In this document: one piece after another, positions 51,860-63,000 of the stretch | Position numbering within the stretch: the stretch's first letter is position 1 | Layout: each line of letters opens with the position of its first letter | From: Trichomonas vaginalis G3 | Taxonomy: Eukaryota; Parabasalia; Trichomonadida; Trichomonadidae | Length of the DNA: 64,000 bases | Assembly (NCBI RefSeq): GCF_026262505.1 | Contig: NC_067207.1 | Span: 2,984,252-3,048,251, forward strand | Reading direction: 5' to 3' | Program-made: the position numbers and the translations under genes | The notes under the pieces: generated by a model | The model's input: only the letters and a program-made list of their open reading frames with translations | What the model was told of the DNA's origin: nothing | Database searches by the model: none

Positions 51860-53838
51860 TAGGGTTGTACAAACTGGCACGCCTGCTGGCACACCTTTTT
51901 TGGCCAGCTGGCACGATTTTTTTAAAAAACACATTAAAAAAGTCACTTTTTGCCCCATCTAATGAGATTTTTTTTACAATTTTTTTCCCCTTATTTTTCA
52001 ATTTAGATATGATTTTAAGCTCTCCAAATTGAAGTTTACCTGATGTTTCTTAGTTTTTATGATAATAAAATGTTGCAAAGTTGAGTTTGGATTCAATAAA
52101 TTTAAGAAAATTTTATTTTACAATGAAATTATAAGAAAGGATGTTTTTATCCTATGTCAAAGAGAATACATTTGTAGATCCCGACTTTTGACATGGTTGA
52201 AAATTCTAAAAAAAAATTCAAAATTTAAAAAAAAAATAAAAAAATATAAATTTCATGTGAAAAAATGATTTTTGAAATTTTTTTGGAAAATAGAATGTCA
52301 TATTTTTATGTTTTATTGCTATTTTTTACGAAATCAATAAAATATTTGTTAATTTGGCTGAGATTATAAATAAAATCTTTCTAAATCTTGCAATTGATTG
52401 CTAAAATCTGTTTTATGTATTAATTGGCATTGAGATTCGTTATAAAAGAATGCGAATTATTTTGTATGAGTAAACGTATTTTGTAAAATTTCAAATTCTC
52501 TTCTCTCATTACTTACCTTAGATCTCTCGGCTTTTAGCTCTCAGATTTCGCTCATAGAACTCAGGTTTTAGTTATGTACTCATAGATGTATCATTACTGC
52601 CCGCAGATCTCTCATTACTACCTTACTAACCAGATCTTAACTCTCCGACCTTACTAACCAGATCTTAACTCTCATTACTACCTTACTAACCAGATCTTAA
52701 CTCTCATTACTACCTTACTAACCAGATCTTAACTCTCATTACTACCTTACTAACCAGATCTTAACTCTCATTACTACCTTACTAACCAGATCTTAACTCT
52801 CATTACTACCTTACTCATCAGATCTTAACTCTCATTACTACCTTACTAACCAGATCTTAACTCTCATTACTACCTTACTAACCAGATCTTAACTCTCATT
52901 ACTACCTTACTAACCAGATCTTAACTCTCATTACTACCTTACTCATCAGATCTTAACTCTCATTACTACCTTACTAACCAGATCTTAACTCTCATTACTA
53001 CCTTACTCATCAGATCTTAACTCTCATTACTACCTTACTAACCAGATCTTAACTCTCATTACTACCTTACTCATCAGATATCTAATTATTTACATATGAT
53101 TTCTCACATCTCACTCAAGTCTCATTACTTACCCTATCTTTTTAACCTTTTCTGATAATTACTGAAATAACTAAATCCTTTTTTTAGTTTAATTCTGATA
53201 TTAAATTTTTAAAATCTCTTTAATTTTTTGAACTACGCCTTTAATTTGTAATTGCCGATTTCACAGATTTGAACCATTTAATAAAATAACATTATTCAAC
53301 TTAATCATATCAAACATGGTAGTTTGATTTTCAGATATACATTTTAAAAACCTCTTTATTATCTTGAGTTATACTTTTATTATATAATACCTGAGTTCAT
53401 AACTGAAAACTCTTAATTAGAGTACAATATTCAACTTAATCATAACAAGATTTGTTGAATTTCAAATTTGATTTATATCTTCCATCACTTAAAACTCTCA
53501 CAGCTTACAATATAAGCTAAAAAGTATATTTTCATAGTAATAAAATTAATTATTAAATTTTTTACTTTTTCCTTTCCAAAACTAGAAAAAAGGAAGGGAA
53601 AAGGGAAAAAGAAGAAAGAAAAGAGAAAAAGAAAAAAAGAAGAGAAAAGAAGAAAAAAATAATAATGAGCATATTATATAATTGTGGTCATAGGCCGAGT
53701 GGCGTGGAAAGGATGTCGCCCTTCGGGCTCCACCCTTTTCACGCCACGAGGCCCGATTTTTGGCCACTTTTTTGATTTTGGCCGCCTGCCAGGAGCTGGC
53801 ACGCGGCCCGCAAAATTGTGCCAGTTTGTACAACCCTA
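51860..53838. mobile_element. Satellite-bearing TIR element, copy B (1,979 bp)
   Basis: Same element as copy A in opposite orientation, nearly identical outside the satellite. Its right flank TCCTCAGG (53839-53846) pairs with the flank of the orphan left end at 42546-42553, not with its own left flank, so the left end was duplicated when 9.25 kb entered. It is about 200 bp shorter than copy A, mainly because it has fewer satellite units. Confidence 0.92.
52607..53079. repeat. 32-bp satellite array in copy B (about 15 units)
   Basis: Complement of the copy A satellite. Here a variant unit (CTTACTCATCAGATC in place of CTTACTAACCAGATC) recurs several times among standard units, whereas copy A has it only once, at its edge. 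Confidence 0.95.
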
Positions 53839-54056
53839 TCCTCAGGAATTAAGGGATTTTTGAATTTTAAGAATTTTTTTCGAATTTTTTCGAAAAAAAT
53901 ATTTTCATAACAGCCTTAACGGCTAAGATTTAGGAACAATGTTAAGTATCAAAAAGAAAGGAGGTCTGATATAGACAACATATATCGTTGAAGGTTGAAA
54001 AAATCTCTAATATTTGAGCCCAAAATTTCAAATTTTAATTTTTTGAAAAAAGAGGC

Positions 54057-54093
54057 CACCCGTATGTACGTTTATTTGAGAGGAGGAGGATTA
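54057..54093 (+). repeat. 37-bp direct repeat, right copy
   Basis: Second copy of 42384-42420. From here to 54709 runs the uninterrupted part of the TTAA element. Confidence 0.95.
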
Positions 54094-54709
54094 TATTTTT
54101 GAAAGGGTGAAACATTATGAATATGTTAATTATATAATAATATGTATTATTATAAAAAAGAAAAAATAAAGCACGTTAAAATTTTTCTTTCTTGATTTTT
54201 TACAAAATCTACTTAGAATTATGCAAAATATGACTAAATAATTATAAATTTCAAGTTAAATTTTAATTTGATAAATAATTTAAATTTCAAAATATCAAGT
54301 TCAGTTCGACTATGTATGTAGTAATTCCTCAATAAAGTGCCAAAACCCTATTAAAATATATGAACATTTTCAACATTTTAATGTTTTTATTTAAAAATTT
54401 GATGGAATATGAGCTTCAAACAATTATTATGTAAATAAAAATAATTAAATATATGTATTTATTCGTATTACAACCGTAGTAAGTCGATTCTTCCTTTCTT
54501 CTACTGAGTTTTGAATTTGATTTCGAATTGTAAAGAGATTCAAAGGGAAAATACTAGCGGATAAAAACTACCTCCATGAAAGGGTCATAATGGACTCAAG
54601 TTGTATTTTTTGATATTTTTTGCTTTTCGAGCCTAAATAGGTAGCCAAGATAATGCCTAAAAATAAGGTTCTAAATTCTGAAGTTTACATAATCCTCTCG
54701 TGTGCACCC
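54094..54709. other. Body of the TTAA element, non-coding
   Basis: 616 AT-rich bases with no ORF of note, ending in ATAATCCTCTCGTGTGCACCC, just short of the TTAA. The GAGGATTA/TAATCCTC pair near its ends extends the terminal symmetry. Confidence 0.6.
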
Positions 54710-55108
54710 TTAAGGCTGAATCTGAAGGAATTCAAATGACGGTTATGAATGATGCACCTGATTCCAAAGCTGACGAAAGCTTCCATACAGAAGTAACATT
54801 GGCAGCACCATTCGGAGTTTTAGCAGGAAACGAAAAAGCAGATCCTACGCTTTCATACACCTCAGAAAAAGAAGGCGATAAACTGATGTTCCCAAAGTTT
54901 GCAGGATGGATTCCAAAGAAAGTAGGTGTTTATGCACTGTCTGATCTTACAAATGAAGCTGATCTCACAAATGAACCTGATAATTCCAAAGGGCACAATT
55001 GCAGGCATTGCAATTAGTTGCATTGTCATTATTGCAGTTATTGTTGGCGTTCTTGTTTAGTTCTTCGTTTTTATGAAGAAAGATGACCAAGCCGAACCAG
55101 CACCTTAA
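54710..55108 (+). pseudogene. Surface membrane protein pseudogene, 3' part
   Basis: Continues the frame of 41876-42378 after the insertion: AESEGIQMTVMNDAPDSKAD, EVTLAAPFGVLAGNEKADPT, FAGWIPKKVGVYALSDLTNE. After a one-base shift near 54,990 the other frame reads a membrane segment (IAGIAISCIVIIAVIVGVLV), a stop, then a short charged tail (MKKDDQAEPAP) ending at a TAA. This is the C-terminal layout of trichomonad type I surface proteins. Confidence 0.75.
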
Positions 55109-55304
55109 ATCCTTAAATTAAACAAGTTTTTTTTATCAATAATTTAGAATTTATTGAAAATTAAACAAAATTCTGTTCATATAATATGAGCTCATATGAA
55201 TTTACTGTCTAGTGAAATGTAAAATTAAAGAGACTATTAAAATCTATAATTTCTGATTCATAAAAAAAAAATTATCGAAAAAATATGAGATACAAACAAA
55301 TATT

Positions 55305-56810
55305 TTATTCAGAATTACATTCTTGTCTTATCAGTTCTATCAATTCATGGTAATCAGCGTTATTTGGAGGTTGATCCAGTTCATCAATTGTTTCTAGTAT
55401 TTCGTTCTGCATAAAATCATCTCTAATCAGATTATCTAAGCAGAAATTTCTTGAATAATTCATTAACAAGTATATTGACTCAAGAATTTTCTTAATTAAA
55501 TTCAAATCATTAGATTGTAGCATTGCAATAAAATTATCTACAATATATTCTCTAAAGTCAATCAAAGGATTCATCACATCCTGATTTTTCATTAAAATTA
55601 GATTAGAAATTGCATAACAGCAATTTTTCGTAATTTTAAATGAAATATTAGAAGAAGGACTAATATTATTCAATATTAGTCCAATATTTTGAATAATATT
55701 TGAAACATCTTGCGAAAATTCAAATAAAGTTGAAATTAATTTGAAATAATTTTTGATTTCACGTTTTTGGAGATGAAAAATATTGAAATCAACTGTTAGT
55801 ACTGGTGACCCCACCACCAAATTACTTATTTCTGGATTCGAATGGCATAAATTATTTAATGCCATGAAAATCGTATTATTTAGCTCGTTTCTGTCTGGTT
55901 CGAGTGAACAACAAATATACGATATGAAATCCGGATTTAAAATCGATCCAAGTTGGTGGCTTGAATGATAATAAGAAACTGTTGAAATAAACCTTACTAA
56001 AGAAGTTTTGATAGAGATTTCATTGATTTGGGAAATTTCTATGAGGATATCTCCGATTTTATCGAAAAATGGACTACAATCAAAATATGAAACTAAATCT
56101 GAGAGAAGCATTAGATTACTTTGCAGAATACAGCTTCTCTCTTGATCTGGATTATTACTATTAGGGAATATAAAGTAATCGTTTTCTTCCAAAGCGTTAT
56201 CAAAAATAAAAATTGAACCTTCAATGATATTTGCGGCATCTAATGTCTGACAAACTAATGTATGCTCATAAAGAACGTTGTGTATGCAATCTAAACATTG
56301 TGTTATAATAGAAGATTCGTGATTTACAGATAAAATATCGAGAAGTAAATCTAAATAACCTGTTGGAAGTAGCTCGGTACAAACTTCATCGGATGAGAAG
56401 CCAATATATGCGAGAATATTTAGTAATTCCTGTATGATTTTGTTATCTGAATTTCCATTACAAACACGGCGAAAGATTAGCTCGAGTATTTCGTGATCAA
56501 TTTGATTGATATCGTATCCTCGATCTAGTGCTGCTGAAAGATTTCTCAATTCTATTAAACGAATCTTAGGATCTGGTGATAAAATGCAAGTTAAGTCTAG
56601 AGAATTTAAAAACTCGTCATATGAATCTACTTGCTGTGTATCTGATTGTTTATTTTGATCATTGTTATGGAGAAAGATTTTAACACGTTTGTCAGATAAT
56701 TCTTCTTTCTCCAAAACAAAAAATGAGAAACCAAAATATGTATTAACGCATAACACAGATAGTATATTGGTATAAGCAAACTTCATTTCCACAAAATGTT
56801 CAAGATTCAT
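55305..56810 (-). CDS. ARM-repeat protein, importin-alpha-like
   Basis: 501 residues from the ATG at 56810. The N-terminus is unusual (a hydrophobic NILSVLCVNTYFGFSFFVLEK stretch), so a later start is possible. From about residue 70 helical armadillo-type repeats follow: LSPDPKIRLIELRNLSAALD, IIQELLNILAYIGFSSDEVC, SIITQCLDCIHNVLYEHTL, NTIFMALNNLCHSNPEISNL, KITKNCCYAISNLILMKNQD and NLIKKILESIYLLMNYSRNF. The order recalls importin-alpha, but the Trp-Asn ladders that bind nuclear localisation signals and a basic IBB domain are not evident. A general scaffold or a diverged karyopherin is therefore possible. Confidence 0.75.
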   Translation of the reverse strand: MNLEHFVEMKFAYTNILSVLCVNTYFGFSFFVLEKEELSDKRVKIFLHNNDQNKQSDTQQVDSYDEFLNSLDLTCILSPDPKIRLIELRNLSAALDRGYDINQIDHEILELIFRRVCNGNSDNKIIQELLNILAYIGFSSDEVCTELLPTGYLDLLLDILSVNHESSIITQCLDCIHNVLYEHTLVCQTLDAANIIEGSIFIFDNALEENDYFIFPNSNNPDQERSCILQSNLMLLSDLVSYFDCSPFFDKIGDILIEISQINEISIKTSLVRFISTVSYYHSSHQLGSILNPDFISYICCSLEPDRNELNNTIFMALNNLCHSNPEISNLVVGSPVLTVDFNIFHLQKREIKNYFKLISTLFEFSQDVSNIIQNIGLILNNISPSSNISFKITKNCCYAISNLILMKNQDVMNPLIDFREYIVDNFIAMLQSNDLNLIKKILESIYLLMNYSRNFCLDNLIRDDFMQNEILETIDELDQPPNNADYHELIELIRQECNSE

Positions 56811-56982
56811 AATATTTTTTATTCAAATATTAAAGACAAAGCTGGGTTATAGGGAGGTTCAGCTATATTACACAAAATGGGGACTTTACACATGAAAACG
56901 AGCTTAGTTCCAAAATTATATACTCTCATTGAAATTGAGTAGGAGTAATTTTAGCTAAAAGTGACACGCTTGTAAAAAGTGA

Positions 56983-57017
56983 CACACCCATGAAGGGTGT
57001 GATTACCGATCGGTAAT
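56983..57017. repeat. Paired hairpins near the MULE left end
   Basis: CACACCC (56983-56989) and GGGTGTG (56995-57001) form a hairpin that abuts a perfect 16-base palindrome ATTACCGATCGGTAAT (57002-57017). A further AAGCCG/CGGCTT hairpin lies about 100 bases on. Confidence 0.7.
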
Positions 57018-57629
57018 TGCGACAGTTTAGAATTTAAAATTTTTTATGGAACTGTTGCGAGTTTCATAAAGAATTTAAGGAATATAAGCAAAGATTTGAA
57101 TCAAAATCTTAGACCTAAGCCGATCGCTTCGCTCGCGGCTTTCTTTATTATTTTAAATTTGCATATTTCCATCAAAAGTTCATAAGGTAAAAAATTTCGT
57201 TTATATTATTGCAAAATAAAATCTTCATTATCAAAATAATATTAAATGATAATATAATATAATTTATAAACAACTATTATTTAATAAAGTTTAATTGCCA
57301 AGGTTCATCTAATTTTTTGATTTTTAATGTTTTATGAATTTTATTTATCATGTATATATCTAATGAAGATTATATATGTAGAAGATAAGTACCTTAATAT
57401 GTACGTAAAAATTAATGAAATTTATTTTGAATGTAGAACCGAGCAATTTTCAAATTTTGTGCTTTTTTTGAATTTTCTCGATACCAGATAAGTTGTGTTG
57501 GCTAAATAATATATGGATAAAATGTGTCTTATAGATGAATATATGCACAAAGTTTAAGAGGCCATTTTCTTTCAGAAACCGAGATTTGTGAATTTTTTCA
57601 AATTTTGTGCTTTTTTTGATATTGAAATT
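57018..57629. other. Non-coding left part of the MULE
   Basis: About 600 AT-rich bases. A stretch containing CAAATTTTGTGCTTTTTTTG occurs twice (about 57,448 and 57,597), each preceded by ACCGAG. Confidence 0.5.
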
Positions 57630-57640
57630 TCATTTCATTT
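57630..57640 (+). promoter_or_regulatory. Double initiator of the MULE transposase
   Basis: Two overlapping TCATTT motifs (57630-57635 and 57635-57640), the nearer A+1 being 11 bases before the ATG at 57648. The transposon has a host-type promoter. Confidence 0.55.
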
Positions 57641-57647
57641 TTTTTTG

Positions 57648-59320
57648 ATGCATATCGATGCACCATGCGAACTTAAAGAAAGGCTATCTTATATAGATGC
57701 TATGAAAGCTGTCATTGATAACGAATGCCATGCAGGTTGTCCATATCAATTAAAAAAAAATCCAAATTTAGGGGGAACAAAATTAAAATTCAGGTGCAGT
57801 GCAGATAAATGTGAAGCATGTATCTCATTTCTAAAGGATGATGAAGAATATATCCTAACAGAATATAATGGAACACATAATCACAATCAAATCAAAGATG
57901 AGACAAAGAAATACCACACATTATCACAATGCTATCGTCGGGTACTTATTAATTTTATAAAACAGGGGGGTGATCCGAAAATGGCTCAAATTGAATGCGA
58001 CAAAAAACTTGATCTGGATGATCCACTTAACAGGCCATCTTTTTTGAATGCATCTTCAGATCAAATGAAAACAATTCAGGAAAAAGGAAATAAAAAGATC
58101 AAAGGTATTCAAAAGTACGATGATAATCAATTCAAGTCAACTCAATTATTTAAGGGTATCAAAGAACAAGAGTCACCAAAAGATTTAATTTATTTCGATG
58201 TCGATAATTACAACAAACCAAAGAAATTAATCTTTTATTATGCTTCTTTCAAATTTCTGGACATAATCAAAATTGTGAAAGAGCATTTTATTGATGCAAC
58301 CCATTCATTACTTGAATTTAAAATGTTGTTTTACATGATATCAGCCAAATTTCCAAATACACATGCATTCCCAATTTTTCAATTTGTCGTTTATCCAAAC
58401 ACTTCAGAAAATATTGCATTCTGTCTCAAGGCATTTTTTAACTGGGCAAAAGTAAAACCAAAATATTTTATGTCAGATTGTGCACAAGAAATCGAAAATG
58501 CGATTATCAACTCTTTTCCAGAAGTTATCCTTCATTGGTGTGCAGTTCATGTAATGAGGGCGTTCAGAAAAAATTTGAAAGATTATGCATTTGAGAGTTC
58601 AGACAAATTGATATTAGATACAAAAATGAACTATCTTGCATACGGCAGAAATGGCAAGAAAGAATGGATTGAACCAACGTTCAAAAAAATTCTGGAAATA
58701 GCCGAAAAATTCCCAGAATTTTCAAAATACATACAAAATCAATGGATATCAAACCAAGAAAGATGGACAGCCGCTGAAAGAGATGAAAATTTAGCTCTCA
58801 CAAATAACATTTCAGAATCGATTAACAAAAAAATTAAATATTACTACTTTGGCGGAACAATTTTCATGAGATTTGATCGATTTGTGATGAAATTAATCGA
58901 TTTTATCGTTCCTTCATTTTTTACAGAATTTCTCAAGATATAAGGCTCAGAGACAAAATTCCAAATCCGTTGCCATCTGAAAAAAAGCCAAAAAAGTCTA
59001 CAATCAGACTGGATACAGAAAAATGTATAATGCTCACTGATAAAATTAAATCGTTAATAGTTAACTCATCAGCAAACTTAAATACGCTTCAATTGGGTTT
59101 AGATGACCTACTTGATAAAGTTGTCAAGGCAGCAAAGGTTCAAAAACGAATGACCCAGTATTTTTCGAAATTAAGTATCCCAATGGAAATCAAGCTTAGT
59201 ATTCTCACGCAAATTACAGAATTTGGATGCAATACCCCTCAATTCATTGTTGAGAATGCCAAGTCTTTTCAAGATAAAATTATTACAGATTTCCACCTTC
59301 AAATTTATACAACATTATAA
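57648..59320 (+). pseudogene. MULE transposase, one frameshift
   Basis: The ATG at 57648 follows the initiator. The N-terminal zinc-binding domain is of FLYWCH/WRKY-GCM type (Cys50, Cys55, His77, His79 in FRCSADKCEAC and GTHNHN). The catalytic core has Asp216 (FIDATHSLLE), Asp277 (FMSDCAQEIENAI), HWCAVHVMRAFRKNL and a Glu390 candidate in TNNISESINKKIK, the usual MULE arrangement. The main frame stops at 58943; the adjacent frame continues without a gap (DIRLRDKIPNPLPSEKKPKKS) to 59320. One frameshift near 58,935 would explain this, making the copy probably inactive unless two proteins are made. Confidence 0.82.
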
Positions 59321-59401
59321 AAATTTATGAATAAAAACTTGATATAAAATAACATTTTTATTTTTACTAAGAAAAAAAAGGTTTTTGATAATAAATTTAT
59401 T

Positions 59402-59637
59402 TTATTTCGAAAAAGTAGCAATAATCGTAAAAGGGTATTGATAGGCTTGCTAAAGTAACTAATTTTAGCTGTCAAATACTTTTGTATTTTGAAGTAAATT
59501 AGTATAAATTTGTTTTTACTTTTATTTCGAAAAAGTAACAATAATCGTAAAAGGGTATTGATAGGCTTGCTAAAGTAACTAATTTTAGCTGTCAAATACT
59601 TTTGTATTTTGAAGTAAAATAGTATAAATTTGATATT
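59402..59637. repeat. Two tandem copies of a 119-bp repeat
   Basis: 59402-59520 and 59521-59637 differ at only a few positions. They share AATCGTAAAAGGGTATTGAT and GTCAAATACTTTTGTATTTT. They lie between the transposase gene and the right end of the MULE. Confidence 0.93.
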
Positions 59638-59673
59638 ATTTTAACTCCCTTTGAAAACCTCAATTTTCCATAC

Positions 59674-59735
59674 AGAGGGAACGGGAATAGCATCCAATAT
59701 TCCCTGAGAATGGTTGCGCATTCTCAGTTCCCTCT
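59674..59735. other. Perfect three-way-junction structure near the MULE right end
   Basis: Outer stem AGAGGGAAC (59674-59682) with GTTCCCTCT (59727-59735). Inside it, with no unpaired bases between stems, come hairpin 1 GGGAATA/TATTCCC (59683-59689, 59698-59704; 8-base loop) and hairpin 2 TGAGAATG/CATTCTCA (59705-59712, 59719-59726; 6-base loop). All 24 pairs are Watson-Crick. Confidence 0.9.
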
Positions 59736-59813
59736 ATATTTCGAACGAAGCTCTCATCGGTCTTTTTTTTTAATACTAAACGTTTTTTTTTCCCTGTCAC
59801 TTTTAGCTAAAAT

Positions 59814-60016
59814 TTGGGTTTGCCATCTACATCATCTCAAACACGATTATTCTGAATCATTCAAAAAGTGTCAGATTCTAATGAAACCATAGTATTGATA
59901 TTAGCTTTGCGGATTTTGTAATATCCGCAAGATATTAAATTAAGATAAAATAATATTAAGATATTAGTTTAAACTAATTTTCTTAAGATAATTCTATTAA
60001 ATTGTTTAATATTTTA
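59814..60016. other. Spacer upstream of the BspA-like gene
   Basis: About 200 AT-rich bases; no clear initiator close to the ATG at 60017. Confidence 0.45.
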
Positions 60017-63000
60017 ATGTCTCTCTTTAAATTTGATTTTGGGATAGTATATTCAAATCATCACTCACTGCATGGTTCAGAAACACTAATTGGAGATGGT
60101 TTTTATGAGATTTCAGGAGATGGCGAAGTTCCCGATTTTTCTGGTCGCTCTGAATTCAAGGCTGTCAAAATATCAGGAACATTCACATCATATCGAAGTG
60201 GATGTTTCTCACATTGTCCGAATCTCAACAAAATACATGTTACAGCTCCAATCGAATACATTGATAAAAACATGTTTTCTAACTCGCCTATCACAGAACT
60301 CATTTGCGATCAATGCGTTCGCATTGGTGAGAGAGAAGCTTTCTCAATGCTGACAACACTCAAGAAAGTTGAATTCCCAATTCTCAAAACTCTCAATGAA
60401 AAGTGCTTTTGGAACTGCATCAATCTTGAAGAAGCCATATTTCCATTTGTTAATAAAGTCACAGGGAGTGATTCATCGTATTGTTTTGGCAACTGCTACA
60501 ATCTTAAAAATATTCAATTGCCTTCAATTCAAACACTTTTATCGAGAGATTTCCAAAACTGCGAATCATTAATCGAAATTAATTTTCCAAAATTAGAGAC
60601 TGCATTAGAATTTCCTTTCATTGGTTGCACAAGATTGAGAAATATCAATTGTCCTCTTCTTCGCTTAGCACGTAATGGAATGTTTTCAGGTTGTAGTTCA
60701 TTGATTGAAATAAATTTACCACTATTAGAAACAGCAACAGGACCAAACAAGTTTTCAAACTGTGATAATATTGAACTTATAAATATTCCATTAATTACAA
60801 TAATAAGAGAATCCGATTTCTATAATTGCAAAAAATTGAAGAATCTAACATTTGGTAATAACTTTACAGAAATTCAATCATATGCATTCTATGGTTGTTT
60901 CCGCCTAATATCCATTAATTGTTCGAAACTGAAGAAGATTGAATCTTATTCATTTATGAATTGTATATCATTATTTAGTATTGAATTTAATGAACTTGAG
61001 TACATTGGTGAATTTGCTTTTAAAAAATGCACAAATTTAACTTCAGTGAAAGGAAATAAAGTGGGAATAATCTATCGTATTGCATTTTCAGAGTGTACAA
61101 ACCTAGAAGATTTCAATGTAACTCATGTTTTTGAAGTATGCGAGGACACTTTTGAATATTGTATCAATCTTAAAAAGATAAATCTAAGTTTAATAAGATA
61201 TGCAGCAGAGAAGCTTTTTTATCATTGTCATTCATTAACAAACATTAATATACCATCAATCAATCAAATAAATGGGCGTGCTTTTGTTAATTGTATTTCA
61301 TTAGAGTATATTGATGTAGGTGAAACGTCAATTATTTCCTTAGTTGCATTTTATAATTGCACAAATCTTAAATATATTTATGGAAATAATATACAAAAAA
61401 TAGAACAATATGCATTTTGGAATTGTCAAAAATTACAATATATCAATGCTTCAAAAGTTTATGAAGTAGGCAATGATGCATTTACAAATTGCTATTCATT
61501 ACTATCTTTTAATTCGATAATAAATAGCTCTCTTGGACAGAATGCGTTTATTGGTTGCCGATCACTTGTGAATTTCTCTGCAATATCAATTCCAATTATA
61601 GGGATTTGTTGTTTTAAAGAATGTATAAATCTTGAGATATTCGATGTAAGAGGAGTAAATATCATATACGAAAGAGGATTTTGTAATTGTCAGAAGTTAA
61701 AAAAATTCGATTCCTCTCAAGTATTTCAAATTGGTCCAGTCTCATTTTATCAATGTTACATGTTACAATCATTCAATTCAATACTAAACACATCGCTTCC
61801 CAATTATGCTTTTGCCTTTTGCAAAAGGCTTAAAAATTTCACAGGAATTTCTATTCCTGAAATTTATCAAAATTGTTTTCAGAATTGTTATGATTTGGAA
61901 TCTTTGAATGTTAATGAAATCAATGTTATAAAAGATGCCGCATTCACAAATTGCAATAAACTGAGACATTTAAATGCATCTAAAGTTTATTTTGTAGGAT
62001 CCGGTGCATTTGAAGGTTGTAAATCTTTAGAAACATTTTATTCATCAATAAACACTTCTCTTCCTGCAGATTCATTCAAATCATGCATTTCTCTTGTAAA
62101 CTTCTCAGCAATATCAATTGATTCAATTGGAGAAACTTGTTTTATAAATTGTGAAAACCTTGAAAGAGTTTTAGCATCAAGCATTTTGGTTATTGATAAA
62201 AGTGCTTTTTATAATTGCAAGAAATTAATATTTATTAACTCAGAAAATGTGTTTCGCCTTGGAACTCATGCATTCTATCAATGCCACTCACTACTTGCTT
62301 TTAGATCAGTTCTAAATACATCATTGGCTTATAATACTTTTATAGGATGTTATTCACTTACAATTTTCAGCGGGTTAATAATACCTTCAATTGGTTCAAG
62401 TTGCTTCGAAGGATGCTCAAGTCTTCAACAATTTGATGCACATGGAATCACAACAATTGATGGAAGAGCATTTTGTAATTGTCAACAATTAACTTCAATA
62501 GATGCATCAAATGTCTATCAAGTTGGAGATAAGGTCTTTGTAAATTGTTACTCCCTCAGATTTTTTGACTCAATTATAAATACATCTTTGCGTGAATATA
62601 CATTTACATCCTGTTTATCTTTAGAAAGATTTTCTGCAATATCTGTCCCAGAGATTGGTGTAGGGTGCTTTAAGAGTTGTAAAAATCTAGAATGCGTTTT
62701 GTGTCAAAATATAACAGTATTAGGTGATTCGGCGTTTTATGGTTGTCTTCGTTTAGCAGATATTGATACATTCAATGTTAAAATATTAGGATATTTGCCA
62801 TTCGAAAGATGTTTATCTTTGAAGAACTTCAATTCATCATTCATCACAGAAATACCACAAAATTCGTTCAAAGATTGCATTGGTATGATCGAAGTTAATT
62901 CATCGCGTGTCACAAACATCGGATCAAATGCTTTCAATGGATGCACATCTCTTAAGTCGATCAATCTTCCTATGCTGGCATCTATCTCAGATTCATCATT

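Larger units (their letters stand above)
42379..54709. mobile_element. TTAA-flanked element split by later insertions
   Basis: Starts GGGTGCAC (42379) and ends GTGCACCC (54709), an 8-bp terminal inverted repeat, with TTAA on both sides (42375-42378 and 54710-54713). Excision of one TTAA plus the element restores the surface-protein frame. TTAA targets are typical of Kolobok and piggyBac transposons. The element proper seems to be only about 0.66 kb (42379-42420 plus 54094-54709); the rest is 11.6 kb of later insertion. No transposase is seen in those pieces. Confidence 0.7.
56948..59813. mobile_element. Mutator-like element (MULE), 2.87 kb
   Basis: A perfect 19-bp inverted repeat marks the ends: ATTTTAGCTAAAAGTGACA at 56948 and its complement ending at 59813. 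It encloses a MULE transposase, two hairpins near the left end, a 119-bp tandem repeat and a three-way junction near the right end. I see no clear 8-10 bp target-site duplication, perhaps because the terminal TTTTAGCTAAAA is itself palindromic and hides the exact edge. Confidence 0.75.

Noticed and set aside
42379-54709. A Maverick/Polinton-type giant element bounded by TTAA
   Set aside because: The 12.3 kb has none of the hallmark genes (protein-primed polymerase, integrase, packaging ATPase, capsid). Its genes are host kinase, BTB and cyclase sequences, and internal direct repeats show it is a small element with later insertions.
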